A stretch of DNA of 19,314 bases, taken from positions 10,609 through 29,922 of the forward strand of contig DJFN01000263.1 of assembly GCA_002432085.1 (NCBI GenBank). The letters run 5' to 3'. Origin of the DNA: Flavobacteriales bacterium UBA5871 (lineage in GTDB: Bacteria > Bacteroidota > Bacteroidia > Flavobacteriales_D > Crocinitomicaceae). This document shows positions 1 through 7,964 of the stretch, piece by piece. Within the stretch, counting starts at the first letter, position 1. Each line of letters starts with the position of its first letter. The notes beneath the pieces were generated by a model. That model saw nothing but the letters and a program-made list of their open reading frames with translations, did not search any database and was not told the origin of the DNA. The translations under genes were made by a program, and so were the position numbers.

Positions 1-194
1 CAAGCAAAGATGTGCTGCTGTTGGATATTGATTCGTCGTATAATACGATCATTTGTTGTTTGATATTGATCTTTTATAAGTCAACTCCGGTATAAAGTTT
101 TCAAAAAAGCTTCCCGGTCCATCCATCAATCCCTTTGCTGCCTTAAACCTTATGCATGACAAATAACCTTTGCTCCTTTGTGGTGAGAAACGAA

Positions 195-518
195 TTAGTT
201 GGAAGAAAGGTTGGCGGAAAAAATTCCATCCTCGAAATACGTGCTCACTGTCCACGCATCGGGCTTGTCGGAAAACCACGGCTTGATCGTTGGCCACACG
301 CCTCCGAACAATTCAGAGTCGCGGTACTTGTTCAATGCTTCTTCGCTTTCCCAGAAACTGTAAGTGAATACCCGGTTCGGCTGGTGAATATCGCGCAGCA
401 AACGCATGCCGTGGCAGCCTTCAAAACGGCTTACCTGTGTGTTGATGGTGTCGAAAAAAGCCAGGAAATCTGCGATTTTGTCTTCGCTGAACGTTAGTTT
501 GACAATGCGTGTAACCAT
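195..518 (-). CDS. ABM-fold (antibiotic biosynthesis monooxygenase / putative quinol monooxygenase) protein
   Basis: This is a 107-residue protein, the usual size for a single ABM domain (dimeric ferredoxin-like alpha+beta barrel). It begins MVTRIVKLTF and has an early helix of the type DFLAFFDTINTQVSRFEGCHGMRL, followed by a strand with FTYSFWESEEALNKYRDSELF. That order (strand, helix, G-C/S-xG turn, strand with W, helix with Y-R-S) is typical of the family. Members include small quinol monooxygenases and heme-degrading enzymes, but many are uncharacterised, so the substrate cannot be read here. The ATG lies 65 nt after the stop of the SAM hydrolase-like gene on the same strand. The gap is filled by a 7/8-nt repeat array, and no Shine-Dalgarno sequence is seen. 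It may be co-transcribed with that gene. Fold assignment is fairly sure; function is not. Confidence 0.82.
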   Translation of the reverse strand: MVTRIVKLTFSEDKIADFLAFFDTINTQVSRFEGCHGMRLLRDIHQPNRVFTYSFWESEEALNKYRDSELFGGVWPTIKPWFSDKPDAWTVSTYFEDGIFSANLSSN

Positions 519-523
519 TTTTG

Positions 524-577
524 GATATTAAGACTTTAAGACATCAGGATATCAGGACTGAAAGACCGAAGACCGGA
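524..577 (-). repeat. GTC-phased 7/8-nt tandem array A
   Basis: Read on the minus strand, seven consecutive units each end in GTC or ATC: TCCGGTC, TTCGGTC, TTTCAGTC, CTGATATC, CTGATGTC, TTAAAGTC, TTAATATC. They fill almost the whole spacer between the stop of the SAM hydrolase-like gene and the start of the ABM gene. The 8-nt units are contiguous with no slack. Two units (CTGATATC, CTGATGTC) recur exactly in the spacer at 8064-8095. The array is seen directly; its role is unknown. Confidence 0.75.
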
Positions 578-582
578 AAACA

Positions 583-1434
583 TTAAAACAACGAATCGAT
601 GGTTTTGGCCGAGCCGCGCGGTGTGAATTCCACCCGAACGACATCTCCGACGTGTAATCCGAAGAGGCTGTCGGCGCCGCCGTTGTAGCCGCGCGCACCT
701 TTGTTGATGGCAATTTCGAGGTGATTGTTGCTGTTGAAGATCGCCACGCGCTCGCCGGGTTGCACTTCGTTGTAGGAGCCGGAAATCGTATCGATGTAGT
801 AATCGCGCTTGCGAAACAGGATCGTAAACGGCGTTCCTTCCTCGAAACGGTCGAACAGATCTTTGGAAATATTCGTGATCGCGTTGCCGTAATGATCGAT
901 GTGAATGATCGAGCCTTTGATGAGGTTCTCCTCCAGCACCGGATTCACCGTAAACGCGCGCTTCCATTCGTCTTGTGCCGAAGCGAAGGTTTCAGGAGCA
1001 ACACCCTGGGCCAGCTTTACAGCCGCCGGAACGAAAATATTCTTCGCCGGAAAACGAAAGCCTGCCGGATGGGAAAGCGCATCGTCGATCAGCCAGAAGC
1101 CTTCAGGTTGTTCTTCGCGAAGCATAAGTGCAAAAAAACCGTTGTCGTTGCCTACGAAATAATGGCCTTTGATTTTCATGATCGCCGGGTAGCTGCCGTC
1201 GCGGGAGTTGATCACCGGCTCGCTGTCGACACCGACAAGATGGATCGTGCCTTCCGGAAATTCTTCGTAAACGCTTTGGAGACAGTAGCTTGCCTGGGCA
1301 ATGTCGAACGCTCTGATGTGGTGCGAAATGTCCACGATACGCGCTTCCGGAGCAAGCCGAAAAATGCTGCCCTTCAGTGCGGCTGCATAATGGTCGCTGA
1401 GGCCCATATCCGTTGTCAGTGTGATAATCTGCAT
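583..1434 (-). CDS. DUF62-family SAM hydrolase / SAM hydroxide adenosyltransferase-like protein
   Basis: This 283-residue protein matches the usual length of the family that converts S-adenosylmethionine to adenosine and methionine (chlorinase and fluorinase are relatives). The N-terminal signature TLTTDMGLSDHYAAALKG (residues 5-22) corresponds to TDFGLxDxYVGxMKG. A VDSEPVINSR segment (69-78) follows the first core strands, GNDNGFF is at 95-101, and the C-terminal domain has DHYGNAITNI, matching the conserved DxFGNxxTN segment. The family's catalytic histidine lies in an FHGRDIFAP block; here the matching block reads FPAKNIFVP (128-136), so that His appears to be Pro. The ATG at 1434 follows a perfect minus-strand -7 box at 1482-1489. 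The gene diverges from phoH and may be co-transcribed with the ABM gene. The family call is firm; catalytic activity is uncertain. Confidence 0.9.
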   Translation of the reverse strand: MQIITLTTDMGLSDHYAAALKGSIFRLAPEARIVDISHHIRAFDIAQASYCLQSVYEEFPEGTIHLVGVDSEPVINSRDGSYPAIMKIKGHYFVGNDNGFFALMLREEQPEGFWLIDDALSHPAGFRFPAKNIFVPAAVKLAQGVAPETFASAQDEWKRAFTVNPVLEENLIKGSIIHIDHYGNAITNISKDLFDRFEEGTPFTILFRKRDYYIDTISGSYNEVQPGERVAIFNSNNHLEIAINKGARGYNGGADSLFGLHVGDVVRVEFTPRGSAKTIDSLF

Positions 1435-1476
1435 CCGTGCGTTTTCGCTTTTTCCGGCAACAAAAATTGATTAATT

Positions 1477-1503
1477 TTGACCAAAAATAAGGCTTATATT
1501 TTG
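1477..1503 (+). promoter_or_regulatory. Possible phoH promoter (Bacteroidota-type)
   Basis: TTG at 1477-1479 is followed by 17 nt and then TATTTTG at 1497-1503, an imperfect version of TAnnTTTG. It lies 33 nt upstream of the TTG start of phoH and overlaps the opposing -7 box at 1482-1489. The match is approximate. Confidence 0.35.
1482..1489 (-). promoter_or_regulatory. -7 box of the SAM hydrolase-like gene
   Basis: The plus-strand CAAAAATA reads TATTTTTG on the minus strand, an exact fit to TAnnTTTG. It sits 47 nt upstream of the ATG at 1434. No clear TTG -33 element is seen at the usual distance. Confidence 0.5.
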
Positions 1504-1536
1504 TAAGCATTAGTACTTATTAAAGAATTATCCACA

Positions 1537-2544
1537 TTGCTAGAGAAGAAAATTGAAATCGACGGAGTCAACATTGCAGCGTTCTTCGGCGTGAACAATT
1601 CCAATCTGAAGTACATCCGGAGCTTCTTCCCGAAACTGAAAATCAACGCGCGAGGCAACGAACTGACGATTGCCGGAGACGACGAAGTGATGCAGGAATT
1701 CGAACGGAAGCTGGAGCTCCTGCTGGCGCACTTCAACGAATACAATGCTTTGACTGAGAACAACATCGACAACCTGATGCTCGATGAAGGTCCAACCATG
1801 CTGTCTTCCGACGGCTCTGAAATCCTCGTACACGGTAACGGTGGCGTGAAGATCAAGGCGAAAACCGTTAACCAGCGCAAACTGGTACAGGCGGTGAACA
1901 AGCACGATATGGTCTTCGCAGTCGGTCCGGCAGGAACGGGGAAAACTTATACGGCTGTGGCTTTGGCGGTGCGTGCACTGAAAGCGAAAGAAGTAAAACG
2001 TATCATTCTGACACGTCCTGCGGTGGAAGCCGGTGAAAACCTCGGATTCCTTCCGGGCGACCTGAAAGAAAAGCTCGATCCGTACCTGATGCCGCTTTAC
2101 GATGCCTTGCGCGATATGATCCCGCCGGAAAAACTGGCCGATATGATCGAATTCGGCATTATCGAGATCGCACCGCTGGCTTTTATGCGCGGACGAACGC
2201 TCGACAAGGCTTTCGTGATCCTCGATGAAGCGCAGAATGCAACCGTGATGCAGATGAAAATGTTCCTCACGCGTATGGGACAAACCGCGCAGTTCGTGAT
2301 TACAGGCGATATGTCACAGGTCGATCTGCCGCACCGTCAGCGCTCGGGACTGGCTTATGCGCTCGACATCCTCAACGACGTGGAAGGATTGGGCATCGTT
2401 CGCCTCACGCAGAGCGACGTGATCCGACACACACTCGTGAAACGAATCGTAGACGCCTTCGACAAAGCCGAACAGAAAGAAAAAGAAGAATCCATCGCCC
2501 GTAAACAGGCAGAAGAACAGAACGACAAGAAATCAAAACGATGA
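1537..2544 (+). CDS. phoH: PhoH family ATPase
   Basis: This 335-residue cytosolic P-loop ATPase of the PhoH family is linked to RNA metabolism in several bacteria, though its exact role is poorly defined. Residues 1-65 form the N-terminal nucleic-acid-binding-like region ([19 protein letters not shown], then [13 protein letters not shown]). Walker A is GPAGTGKT at 130-137 and Walker B is VILDEAQN at 227-234; the conserved GDMSQVDLP follows at 257-265. The last 30 residues are highly charged. The start is TTG: no in-frame ATG lies between it and the stop at 1504-1506, and the resulting N terminus fits the family. The TGA stop overlaps the purC ATG by 4 nt, so translation is probably coupled. 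The upstream divergent neighbour is the DUF62 gene. Confidence 0.95.
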   Translation: MLEKKIEIDGVNIAAFFGVNNSNLKYIRSFFPKLKINARGNELTIAGDDEVMQEFERKLELLLAHFNEYNALTENNIDNLMLDEGPTMLSSDGSEILVHGNGGVKIKAKTVNQRKLVQAVNKHDMVFAVGPAGTGKTYTAVALAVRALKAKEVKRIILTRPAVEAGENLGFLPGDLKEKLDPYLMPLYDALRDMIPPEKLADMIEFGIIEIAPLAFMRGRTLDKAFVILDEAQNATVMQMKMFLTRMGQTAQFVITGDMSQVDLPHRQRSGLAYALDILNDVEGLGIVRLTQSDVIRHTLVKRIVDAFDKAEQKEKEESIARKQAEEQNDKKSKR

Positions 2545-3500
2545 GCAATCAGACGATCACAAGCACCAATTTCAAGTTTCCCGGACAGAAAGACGTTTAC
2601 CGCGGTAAAGTGCGCGAAGTCTATACGCTGAACAACGATATCATGGTCATGGTGGCCAGTGATCGTATTTCGGCCTTCGACCACATTCTGCCGAAAGGGA
2701 TTCCGTACAAAGGACAGGTGCTGAACCAGGTTGCGACGATGTTTCTCGAAGCAACGCGCGATATCGTTCCGAACTGGCTGCTTGGAACACCGGATCCTGC
2801 CGTTGCCGTAGGTTACGCCTGCGAGCCGGTGCGTGTCGAAATGGTGATCCGCGGTTATCTGGCCGGTCACGCGGCCCGCGAATACGCGCTTGGAAAACGC
2901 GAATTGTGTGGTGTAACGATGCCGGAAGGAATGAAGGAAAACGATCGTTTCCCTGAGCCGATCATCACACCGGCAACGAAAGCCGAAGCCGGTCACGACG
3001 AAGATATCTCCCGCGAGGAAATCCTCGGGCAAGGAATCGTTCCGCAGGACATTTACGAGCAAATGGAGCGTTACACGCGTGCCTTGTTCCAGCGCGGAAC
3101 AGAAATGGCGGCTGAGCGCGGTCTGATCCTCGTAGACACGAAATACGAATTCGGCGTTCGCAACGGTGAAGTGATCCTGATCGATGAAATCCATACGCCG
3201 GATTCTTCCCGTTATTTCTACAAAGACGGCTACGAAGAGCGTCAGGCGAGAGGTGAGCAGCAGAAACAGCTGTCGAAGGAATTTGTGCGTCAGTGGCTCA
3301 TCGAAAACGGTTTCCAGGGACTGGAAGGCCAGATCATGCCCGACATGCCGGAAAGCTTCGTTCAAACCGTTACGGAACGCTATATCGAGCTGTTCGAGCG
3401 CATTACGGGGAAGCCATTTGAAAAAGCGGACACGTCGAATATCAACAAGCGCATTGAAGCGAATGTTGCGCGCTTTTTGATGGAGAAAAATCTTCTTTAG
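2541..3500 (+). CDS. purC: Phosphoribosylaminoimidazole-succinocarboxamide synthase (SAICAR synthetase)
   Basis: PurC joins CAIR and aspartate using ATP to make SAICAR in de novo purine synthesis, in the cytosol. The 319 residues are longer than the roughly 240-residue enterobacterial form. Visible motifs are the ATP-binding [11 protein letters not shown] (20-30), [21 protein letters not shown] (38-58), [12 protein letters not shown], the VDTKYEFG segment, and [12 protein letters not shown] near the C terminus, which carries the conserved D-S-R-Y. Its ATG lies within the phoH stop (ATGA, 4-nt overlap), which indicates one transcript with phoH. No terminator is visible after the TAG before the small AT-rich gene at 3534. 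No key residue appears to be missing. Confidence 0.97.
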   Translation: MSNQTITSTNFKFPGQKDVYRGKVREVYTLNNDIMVMVASDRISAFDHILPKGIPYKGQVLNQVATMFLEATRDIVPNWLLGTPDPAVAVGYACEPVRVEMVIRGYLAGHAAREYALGKRELCGVTMPEGMKENDRFPEPIITPATKAEAGHDEDISREEILGQGIVPQDIYEQMERYTRALFQRGTEMAAERGLILVDTKYEFGVRNGEVILIDEIHTPDSSRYFYKDGYEERQARGEQQKQLSKEFVRQWLIENGFQGLEGQIMPDMPESFVQTVTERYIELFERITGKPFEKADTSNINKRIEANVARFLMEKNLL

Positions 3501-3533
3501 AAGATGCTAATTATAGAAAAATAAGTAATAGTA

Positions 3534-3758
3534 GTGGAAAAAATCGAGCTTACCGACTTGATAATGATCCTCACGATCTTTGTTCTCTATTTTATCCCGT
3601 CTTACTTTGCATTTTCTAGGAAACACTCAAATTTTTCAGGTGTGTTTTTCCTTAATTTTTTGTTGGGGTGGACTGTAATAGGTTGGTTAATAGCTCTGAT
3701 ATGGAGCTATAGCTCTAAAAAAGAAGATTCCCAATTGCTCGATTCCGATGAGGTTTAA
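3534..3758 (+). CDS. Small two-TM protein resembling superinfection immunity (Imm-type) proteins
   Basis: This 74-residue membrane protein has two predicted helices, about residues 9-27 and 34-57. The pattern YFIPSYFAFSRKHSN followed by FFLNFLLGWTVIGWLIALIW matches the small family related to the phage T4 superinfection immunity protein: a Pro in TM1, an R-K-H loop, then L-N-x-x-L-G-W-T-x-I-G-W. In T4 that protein blocks DNA entry of related phages. Bacterial relatives are widespread and mostly untested, so immunity is only a possibility. The start is GTG at 3534; an in-frame ATG at 3564 would remove ten residues. It sits 33 nt after purC in the same direction. Codons are clearly more AT-rich than in purC and phoH, which suggests a different history. 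Confidence 0.72.
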   Translation: MEKIELTDLIMILTIFVLYFIPSYFAFSRKHSNFSGVFFLNFLLGWTVIGWLIALIWSYSSKKEDSQLLDSDEV

Positions 3759-3772
3759 GAGGCGTATTAAGA

Positions 3773-4555
3773 TCAAGTCGCCGACTGTTTCGCGATCACT
3801 TTCCAGAACAATCCCGGGAAGAAGCGCTTCAGCGTAACGGCTTTGATTTCCTTGTTGCCGATCAGAATTTCCTTTTTTCGCTTGTCAACGGCTTTCAACA
3901 AGATTGAAACGCATTCGTCGACCGGCATGCCTGTTGCCTGGTTGTGGTCCATCTGACCGTGTGGTTTGCCGTCTGAGCCGAGTGCGCTCATGGAGATCGG
4001 CGTATTGATCTTGCCTGGGCATGCGATCGTTACATGAATGTTGTTCTTCGCTTCTTCGAGCAACAAGCTTTCGAAAAAGCCGTGCAAAGCGTGCTTGGAA
4101 GCGCTGTAGGCCGAGCGCAGGTAAAATCCGAATTTCCCGGCTATGCTTGAGATCACGACAATGTGTCCGCTGCGTTGCTGCTGCATATACGGCAGAACGG
4201 CTTTTGTGAGGGCAATCGTTCCAAAGTAGTTGATCTCCATGATCCGACGGTCGATTTCCAAAGGTGTTTCGGCTGCTTCGGCACGCTGGCTCAAACCTCC
4301 GATGTTGTAGAGAAAATCGATGCGGCCAAGCGTTTCCTTGACCTGTCGGGCGAGCTCGGGAAAATCGGCCGAATGTTCAAGATCGAGTGGAAGAACCAGG
4401 TGTTCAGCCGAGTGGGGAAGAGTGGCTTTCAGCTCTTGCAATTTCACTTCGTTGCGTGCCGACAAAACGAGTCGCAGTCCTTTTGCTGCCAGCTGTTTGC
4501 AAATTTCCTCACCGATCCCGGAAGAAGCTCCGGTTACCCATGCTACCTGTTTCAT
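3773..4555 (-). CDS. Short-chain dehydrogenase/reductase (SDR)
   Basis: This classical SDR has a Rossmann fold and an NAD(P)-dependent oxidoreductase function; the substrate is unknown. Counting from the ATG at 4555 (260 residues), the cofactor loop TGASSGIG is at 8-15 and SARNEVKLQ follows the second strand. The usual NNAG motif reads NIGG (84-87), a departure from consensus. N109 is in MEINYFG. The catalytic residues are S137 (VVISSIAG), Y150 and K154 (YSASK). An upstream in-frame ATG at 4570 would add only MFLCT and place the start against the A-tract of the neighbouring terminator, so the 4555 start is preferred. Protein end: FFPGLFWKVIAKQSAT. The gene converges with the Imm-like gene, with a 14-nt gap, and a terminator separates it from the upstream minus gene. 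Confidence 0.93.
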   Translation of the reverse strand: MKQVAWVTGASSGIGEEICKQLAAKGLRLVLSARNEVKLQELKATLPHSAEHLVLPLDLEHSADFPELARQVKETLGRIDFLYNIGGLSQRAEAAETPLEIDRRIMEINYFGTIALTKAVLPYMQQQRSGHIVVISSIAGKFGFYLRSAYSASKHALHGFFESLLLEEAKNNIHVTIACPGKINTPISMSALGSDGKPHGQMDHNQATGMPVDECVSILLKAVDKRKKEILIGNKEIKAVTLKRFFPGLFWKVIAKQSAT

Positions 4556-4566
4556 GGTACAAAGAA

Positions 4567-4595
4567 ACAAAAAAAGCGACCCGGTGGATCGCTTT
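4567..4595 (-). terminator. Rho-independent terminator of the small secreted-protein gene
   Basis: Minus-strand arms AAAGCGA (4595-4589) and TCGCTTT (4579-4573) form a perfect 7-bp stem with a 9-nt loop, followed by a run of T. It lies 19 nt after the stop at 4615 and just before the SDR start. Confidence 0.85.
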
Positions 4596-4614
4596 CAGTG
4601 AGTGGATTGCCTGA

Positions 4615-5037
4615 TCAGAGATCGTCCGGCAATTGTACTTCTTTATAGGATTTTTGCTTCGGCTTCAGCTTATCGATAAATACGATGCGGAATTTTTCGC
4701 CGTCGGCTGTAAAGATCATTTCAGAGATTCCGTTGGTGATGGTAGGTGCCTGCTTTTTAGCGTTGTAGAATTTCTTGTCGTAAAGCTCGTAGGTATTGTC
4801 GTCGTATTGGAGGAAGATGGAGACGATGGTTCCGTTTTCAACCCGTGCTTTTCCTGACACACATTCAGTACCGTCTGCGGTGAAAAAACTGATGATGACA
4901 TTGCGGTGCATTTCGTCTGCTACAGTGTAGGAACCTCTTTTGGTGAAGGCATCCTCTAACTTTTTGAAGCAATCGTCCTGTGCAAAAGATCCGAGGCTCC
5001 AAATCAGCGTAGCAGCCGCCAGTAGACATTTTTTCAT
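4615..5037 (-). CDS. Small exported protein of unknown function
   Basis: The 140-residue product has a clear Sec signal peptide: MKKCLLAAATLIWSLGSFA, with likely cleavage before QDD at about residue 20. The mature part of about 120 residues has two cysteines (C23 in DDCFKK and one in DGTECVSG) that could form a disulfide once exported. It is rich in beta-strand-like segments: VIISFFTADGTE, TIVSIFLQYDDNTYELYDKKFY, SEMIFTADGEKFRIVFIDKL. It carries no sorting domain or lipobox, so a periplasmic location is inferred. I do not recognise the family. It is monocistronic, with a minus-strand TATATTTG at 5075-5082 upstream and a strong terminator at 4567-4595. It diverges from gmhA. Confidence 0.85.
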   Translation of the reverse strand: MKKCLLAAATLIWSLGSFAQDDCFKKLEDAFTKRGSYTVADEMHRNVIISFFTADGTECVSGKARVENGTIVSIFLQYDDNTYELYDKKFYNAKKQAPTITNGISEMIFTADGEKFRIVFIDKLKPKQKSYKEVQLPDDL

Positions 5038-5074
5038 AGTTTTTGTTGTGTTTATGGAGTTTTCCTCCGGTTTC

Positions 5075-5082
5075 CAAATATA
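5075..5082 (-). promoter_or_regulatory. -7 box of the small secreted-protein gene
   Basis: The minus strand reads TATATTTG, an exact match to TAnnTTTG, 37 nt before the ATG at 5037. No good -33 TTG is seen at standard spacing. Confidence 0.5.
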
Positions 5083-5121
5083 ACAAGTTTACCCAAACAG
5101 AGGACCGTCGTGGAAATTATT

Positions 5122-5129
5122 TATTTTTG
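5122..5129 (+). promoter_or_regulatory. -7 box of the gmhA transcript
   Basis: TATTTTTG matches TAnnTTTG exactly, 25 nt before the gmhA ATG. The -33 region is weak. Confidence 0.5.
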
Positions 5130-5154
5130 ACCGAGATCCCCAAGTTCTACCCGC

Positions 5155-5727
5155 ATGAAACAAATAGCAGACCATTTTGAACAGGCCCTGGAAGTTTTGC
5201 TAAAATTTAACAACGAAGCGAACTATCGCCTGATCGAACAGGCCGGCGATGTTATGGCTGCTGCTCTTCAGAACGATAAAAAAATTATTTCCTGCGGGAA
5301 CGGCGGCTCAATGTGCGATGCGATGCATTTTGCCGAAGAGCTGTCGGGACGTTACCGTGAAAACCGCCGCGGACTGGCTGCCATCAGCATTTCCGATCCT
5401 TCGCATCTTTCGTGTGTGGCCAACGTTCACGGCTACGATCACGTTTTCGCCCGTTACGTAGAAGCGCTCGGACAACCCGGCGATGTTTTGCTGGGAATCT
5501 CGACTTCCGGCAACTCGAAGAATGTCCTGCTGGCAATCGAAGCTGCTCGTGCAAAAGGCATGAAGGTCATTGGTCTGACGGGAAAAGACGGCGGCAAAAT
5601 GGCGGGCATCTGCGACGTTGAAATCCGCGCGCCGCATGCTCCTTATGCCGACCGCGCACAGGAAATCCACATCAAGGTCATTCACAGCCTGATCGACCAC
5701 ATCGAACACAAAGTACTGGGCGCATGA
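5155..5727 (+). CDS. gmhA: Sedoheptulose-7-phosphate isomerase (phosphoheptose isomerase)
   Basis: GmhA is a cytosolic SIS-domain enzyme that turns sedoheptulose 7-phosphate into D-glycero-D-manno-heptose 7-phosphate, the first step toward ADP- or GDP-heptose for LPS cores and other glycans. The 190-residue length matches the E. coli enzyme (192), and similarity runs the whole way. Conserved blocks are [26 protein letters not shown] (46-71), the phosphate-binding GISTSGNS (114-121), [10 protein letters not shown] (142-151), and [10 protein letters not shown] (168-177) with the active-site E-x-H. Its TGA overlaps the ATG of the next membrane protein by 4 nt. The other heptose genes (hldE, gmhB) are not in this window, so the pathway is completed elsewhere. 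Confidence 0.96.
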   Translation: MKQIADHFEQALEVLLKFNNEANYRLIEQAGDVMAAALQNDKKIISCGNGGSMCDAMHFAEELSGRYRENRRGLAAISISDPSHLSCVANVHGYDHVFARYVEALGQPGDVLLGISTSGNSKNVLLAIEAARAKGMKVIGLTGKDGGKMAGICDVEIRAPHAPYADRAQEIHIKVIHSLIDHIEHKVLGA

Positions 5728-7505
5728 TGCGTCTGAAAAACCGGCCGACAAGCATCGTTGTGGTGCTGGTGATGCTGGTTTACGGCTGGTTCTACAGCAA
5801 CGAGATCACAGAAGCCGTGAGTGGGGAAGATACCTGCGTTTGCGCTTACGACGAGTTCGGGTATTACATGTATCTGCCGCAGTTCTTTCAGCATGGAAAT
5901 CTCGATTTGCAGCCTGAATGGGCGCAGGAATTACAGAATGCCTATTGCGACAGCATTACGGCTTACCAGCTTCACCCGATCGACAACGGAAATTACCTGA
6001 ACATTTACCACATGGGACTGGCGTTCGTCGAGCTGCCGGCTTATGCGGTGGCCGATGGAATTGCCGCAGCCGGTGGTTATCCACGCGACGGATTCAGCAA
6101 ACCGTATCAGATCGCTTTTGCCGTGAACGCTTTTCTGTTTGTGTTGTTGGGCGCTGTTTTTTGCCGAAAGCTGCTGCGACTGTTCTTCGACGAAAAAATC
6201 TCGGTCATTTTGCTGGTGTTGCTGTTCTTCGGAACGAACTACTTCATCACCGCGACACAGCTTGGACATATTCAGCATCATTACCTGTTTGCGATTATCG
6301 CAGCAATGGCATACTGCCTGCTCAAAGCGTGGAAAGATCGGAACTACGCCGGGAAACATTTTTACGTTGCTATCGTGTTGTTCGGCTTGTGCGTTGTGAT
6401 TCGTCCGACGCATGTTTTGCTGGGCATTTTTCCGTTTGTGCTGTTGTGGAAAGCTTTTCCTTCACGGCTGATCTTCTTCTGGAAAATGAGCCTGTTCGGA
6501 CTATCGGCCTTCTGCTGGAACATTCCGCAGCTTCTTTACTGGAAGATCGTTGGTGATGCGTGGCTGATGCCGAATATGCACATCGAAGAGCTGATCATTA
6601 TCGATCCGAGCCTGCTGGATTTTCTCTTCAGCTTCCGGAAAGGCTGGCTGTTGTATACGCCGTTGTTCCTGCTGCTGATTCCGGGATTCTGGTCGTTACG
6701 AAAAGCCGAAAAGCGCTTGTTCTGCCCGTTGCTGATCACCGCTTTTGTCTTCATCTGGATTTTCGCTTCCTGGGAATGCTGGTGGTATGCTTCGTCGTTC
6801 GGCTCGCGTGTAATGGTGGATTTGTATCCGCTGCTCATCTTGCCGTTGGGCTTCTTGTTGATGCGGATCTCAGCCCGAAAAACGGCTTTTTATGCAATGC
6901 TGACATTCGCCGGACTTGCCGTTCTGCTGAACGGTCTGCAAACCTGGCAATTCGCTAAAGGTTGGTTGCACCACGAACGGATGAGCTACGATCACTACGC
7001 GTATATTTTCGGGAAGACAAACATTGATGGTTACGGCGAACACCGTTTGTTGATCGATCGTTACGACACAACCTGGGTTTCGGCCGTGCAACAGCGGAAT
7101 GATCCACAGCAGCGTATTTTAAAAACGTCTCTTTTCGAAGTGAAATCACCGGTTAAGGCTGTTCCCGGAAAAGACCTCGATCTGACTAAATTCCGCATTT
7201 TCGACCTGCTGAAAACCGATGAAACGCTGATTGAAGTCGAGCTGGAATACAGTACTTCCGACAGTACGCAAAGCAGCATTTTACGGCTGGAAACGGTGAG
7301 TCGCTACAACGCTTATCAATGGCAAAGCGCAGAGCTTTCGCTCGGGAAGAAAACCGGTGAGCGACAAGTGCTTCGTATGCATTTCAATCTGCCGGATATT
7401 CACCACCGGAAAGACCAGCTGCAAGTCTATGTAGACAACGATCAGCAAGCCACAATCACCATTTACAGGATGAAATTGACCGGCTGGAGTCTCGTTCGGG
7501 AGTAA
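5724..7505 (+). CDS. Polytopic membrane protein, probable GT-C-type glycosyltransferase
   Basis: This 593-residue protein has about nine to eleven hydrophobic segments between residues 11 and 410 and a soluble C-terminal region of about 160 residues. An acidic motif just after TM1, [12 protein letters not shown] (41-52), sits where lipid-phosphate-sugar glycosyltransferases of the GT-C fold (PMT/ArnT-like) keep their catalytic Asp/Glu. Further conserved-looking blocks are VIRPTH (225-230), [12 protein letters not shown] (304-315) and [19 protein letters not shown] (353-371). The family call is by topology and motif; neither donor nor acceptor is known. Two tandem ATGs (5724, 5727) are possible starts; the first overlaps the gmhA stop, so the genes are probably co-translated. 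That pairing suggests use of a heptose-derived or other lipid-linked sugar at the envelope, which is inference. Confidence 0.75.
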   Translation: MMRLKNRPTSIVVVLVMLVYGWFYSNEITEAVSGEDTCVCAYDEFGYYMYLPQFFQHGNLDLQPEWAQELQNAYCDSITAYQLHPIDNGNYLNIYHMGLAFVELPAYAVADGIAAAGGYPRDGFSKPYQIAFAVNAFLFVLLGAVFCRKLLRLFFDEKISVILLVLLFFGTNYFITATQLGHIQHHYLFAIIAAMAYCLLKAWKDRNYAGKHFYVAIVLFGLCVVIRPTHVLLGIFPFVLLWKAFPSRLIFFWKMSLFGLSAFCWNIPQLLYWKIVGDAWLMPNMHIEELIIIDPSLLDFLFSFRKGWLLYTPLFLLLIPGFWSLRKAEKRLFCPLLITAFVFIWIFASWECWWYASSFGSRVMVDLYPLLILPLGFLLMRISARKTAFYAMLTFAGLAVLLNGLQTWQFAKGWLHHERMSYDHYAYIFGKTNIDGYGEHRLLIDRYDTTWVSAVQQRNDPQQRILKTSLFEVKSPVKAVPGKDLDLTKFRIFDLLKTDETLIEVELEYSTSDSTQSSILRLETVSRYNAYQWQSAELSLGKKTGERQVLRMHFNLPDIHHRKDQLQVYVDNDQQATITIYRMKLTGWSLVRE

Positions 7506-7536
7506 TTGCTATTTTAGACGAAACACACACGATTAC

Positions 7537-7962
7537 ATGAGCTCACTGGCGCACTTCTACGACTCGGGTGAACAAGCCCGCAATAAAGGACATTTTTTAA
7601 ACCTGGTGATGCTCGCCCGCGTCGACGGAACCGTTTCCTGGCAGGAAAATCAGCTGTTGCAGCGCGTAGCGAGAAAGCTCTCGCTGACAGACGAACAAGT
7701 TGAAGAAATCTTTACACATCCGGAAGATTACCCGATGATTCCGCCGGTGACGCGGGAAGAGCGCTACGAGCGCTTTATTCAGCTCATTCAATTGCTGGTT
7801 GCCGACGGACAATCCGATCGTCAGGAAGAAAAGCTGGTAAAACGATTAGGAGTGGCACTTGGTTTTACACCCGAAAAAATCGATGAGAAATTTCCGATTA
7901 TCCTGGAACATTTGCGAAAAGGAATGACGCGGGACGATGTGATTCGCGCAGTCATGAAGTAG
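7537..7962 (+). CDS. TerB-fold protein (tellurite resistance TerB/DjlA-N type)
   Basis: This 141-residue, all-helical soluble protein has the internal duplication of the TerB fold. Two acidic metal-binding-like motifs have the same spacing: ARVDGTVSWQE (D30, G31, E37) and VADGQSDRQEE (D90, G91, E97). Each is followed by an amphipathic helix (QLLQRVARKLSL; EKLVKRLGVALGF). In this family the repeated D-G-x5-E motifs bind divalent metal. Bacterial single-domain members are often found without a ter operon, as here, so a tellurite role should not be assumed. It lies 31 nt after the GT-C-like gene. A near-consensus TATTTTAG at 7510-7517 could give it its own start, though read-through is equally possible. 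No terminator hairpin follows; instead there is a repeat-rich spacer. Confidence 0.82.
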   Translation: MSSLAHFYDSGEQARNKGHFLNLVMLARVDGTVSWQENQLLQRVARKLSLTDEQVEEIFTHPEDYPMIPPVTREERYERFIQLIQLLVADGQSDRQEEKLVKRLGVALGFTPEKIDEKFPIILEHLRKGMTRDDVIRAVMK

Positions 7963-7964
7963 TC

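Noticed and set aside
3..95. Frame open from the window edge, ending SSYNTIICCLILIFYKSTPV, as a possible 3' end of a plus-strand gene.
   Set aside because: Only 30 codons with an AT-rich, low-complexity tail and no recognisable motif. The edge prevents a decision; I see nothing else in 1-194.
156..497. A 113-codon plus-strand frame opposite the ABM gene.
   Set aside because: It is the reverse shadow of a recognisable family protein and has no motif or promoter.
721..1470. A 249-codon plus-strand frame opposite the DUF62 gene.
   Set aside because: It is Arg/Val/His-rich antisense of a clear enzyme, which suits a long shadow frame in balanced-GC DNA.
2355..3365. A 336-codon minus-strand frame across purC and the end of phoH.
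   Set aside because: Both plus-strand genes are unmistakable; the frame shows only reverse-complement codon bias.
5918..6556. A 212-codon plus-strand frame inside the GT-C-like gene.
   Set aside because: It is Arg/Cys-rich and out of frame with a protein that has clear membrane helices and motifs.
7537..7962. Tellurite-resistance function for the TerB-fold protein.
   Set aside because: No other ter genes are present; stand-alone TerB-fold proteins are common and their role is not established.
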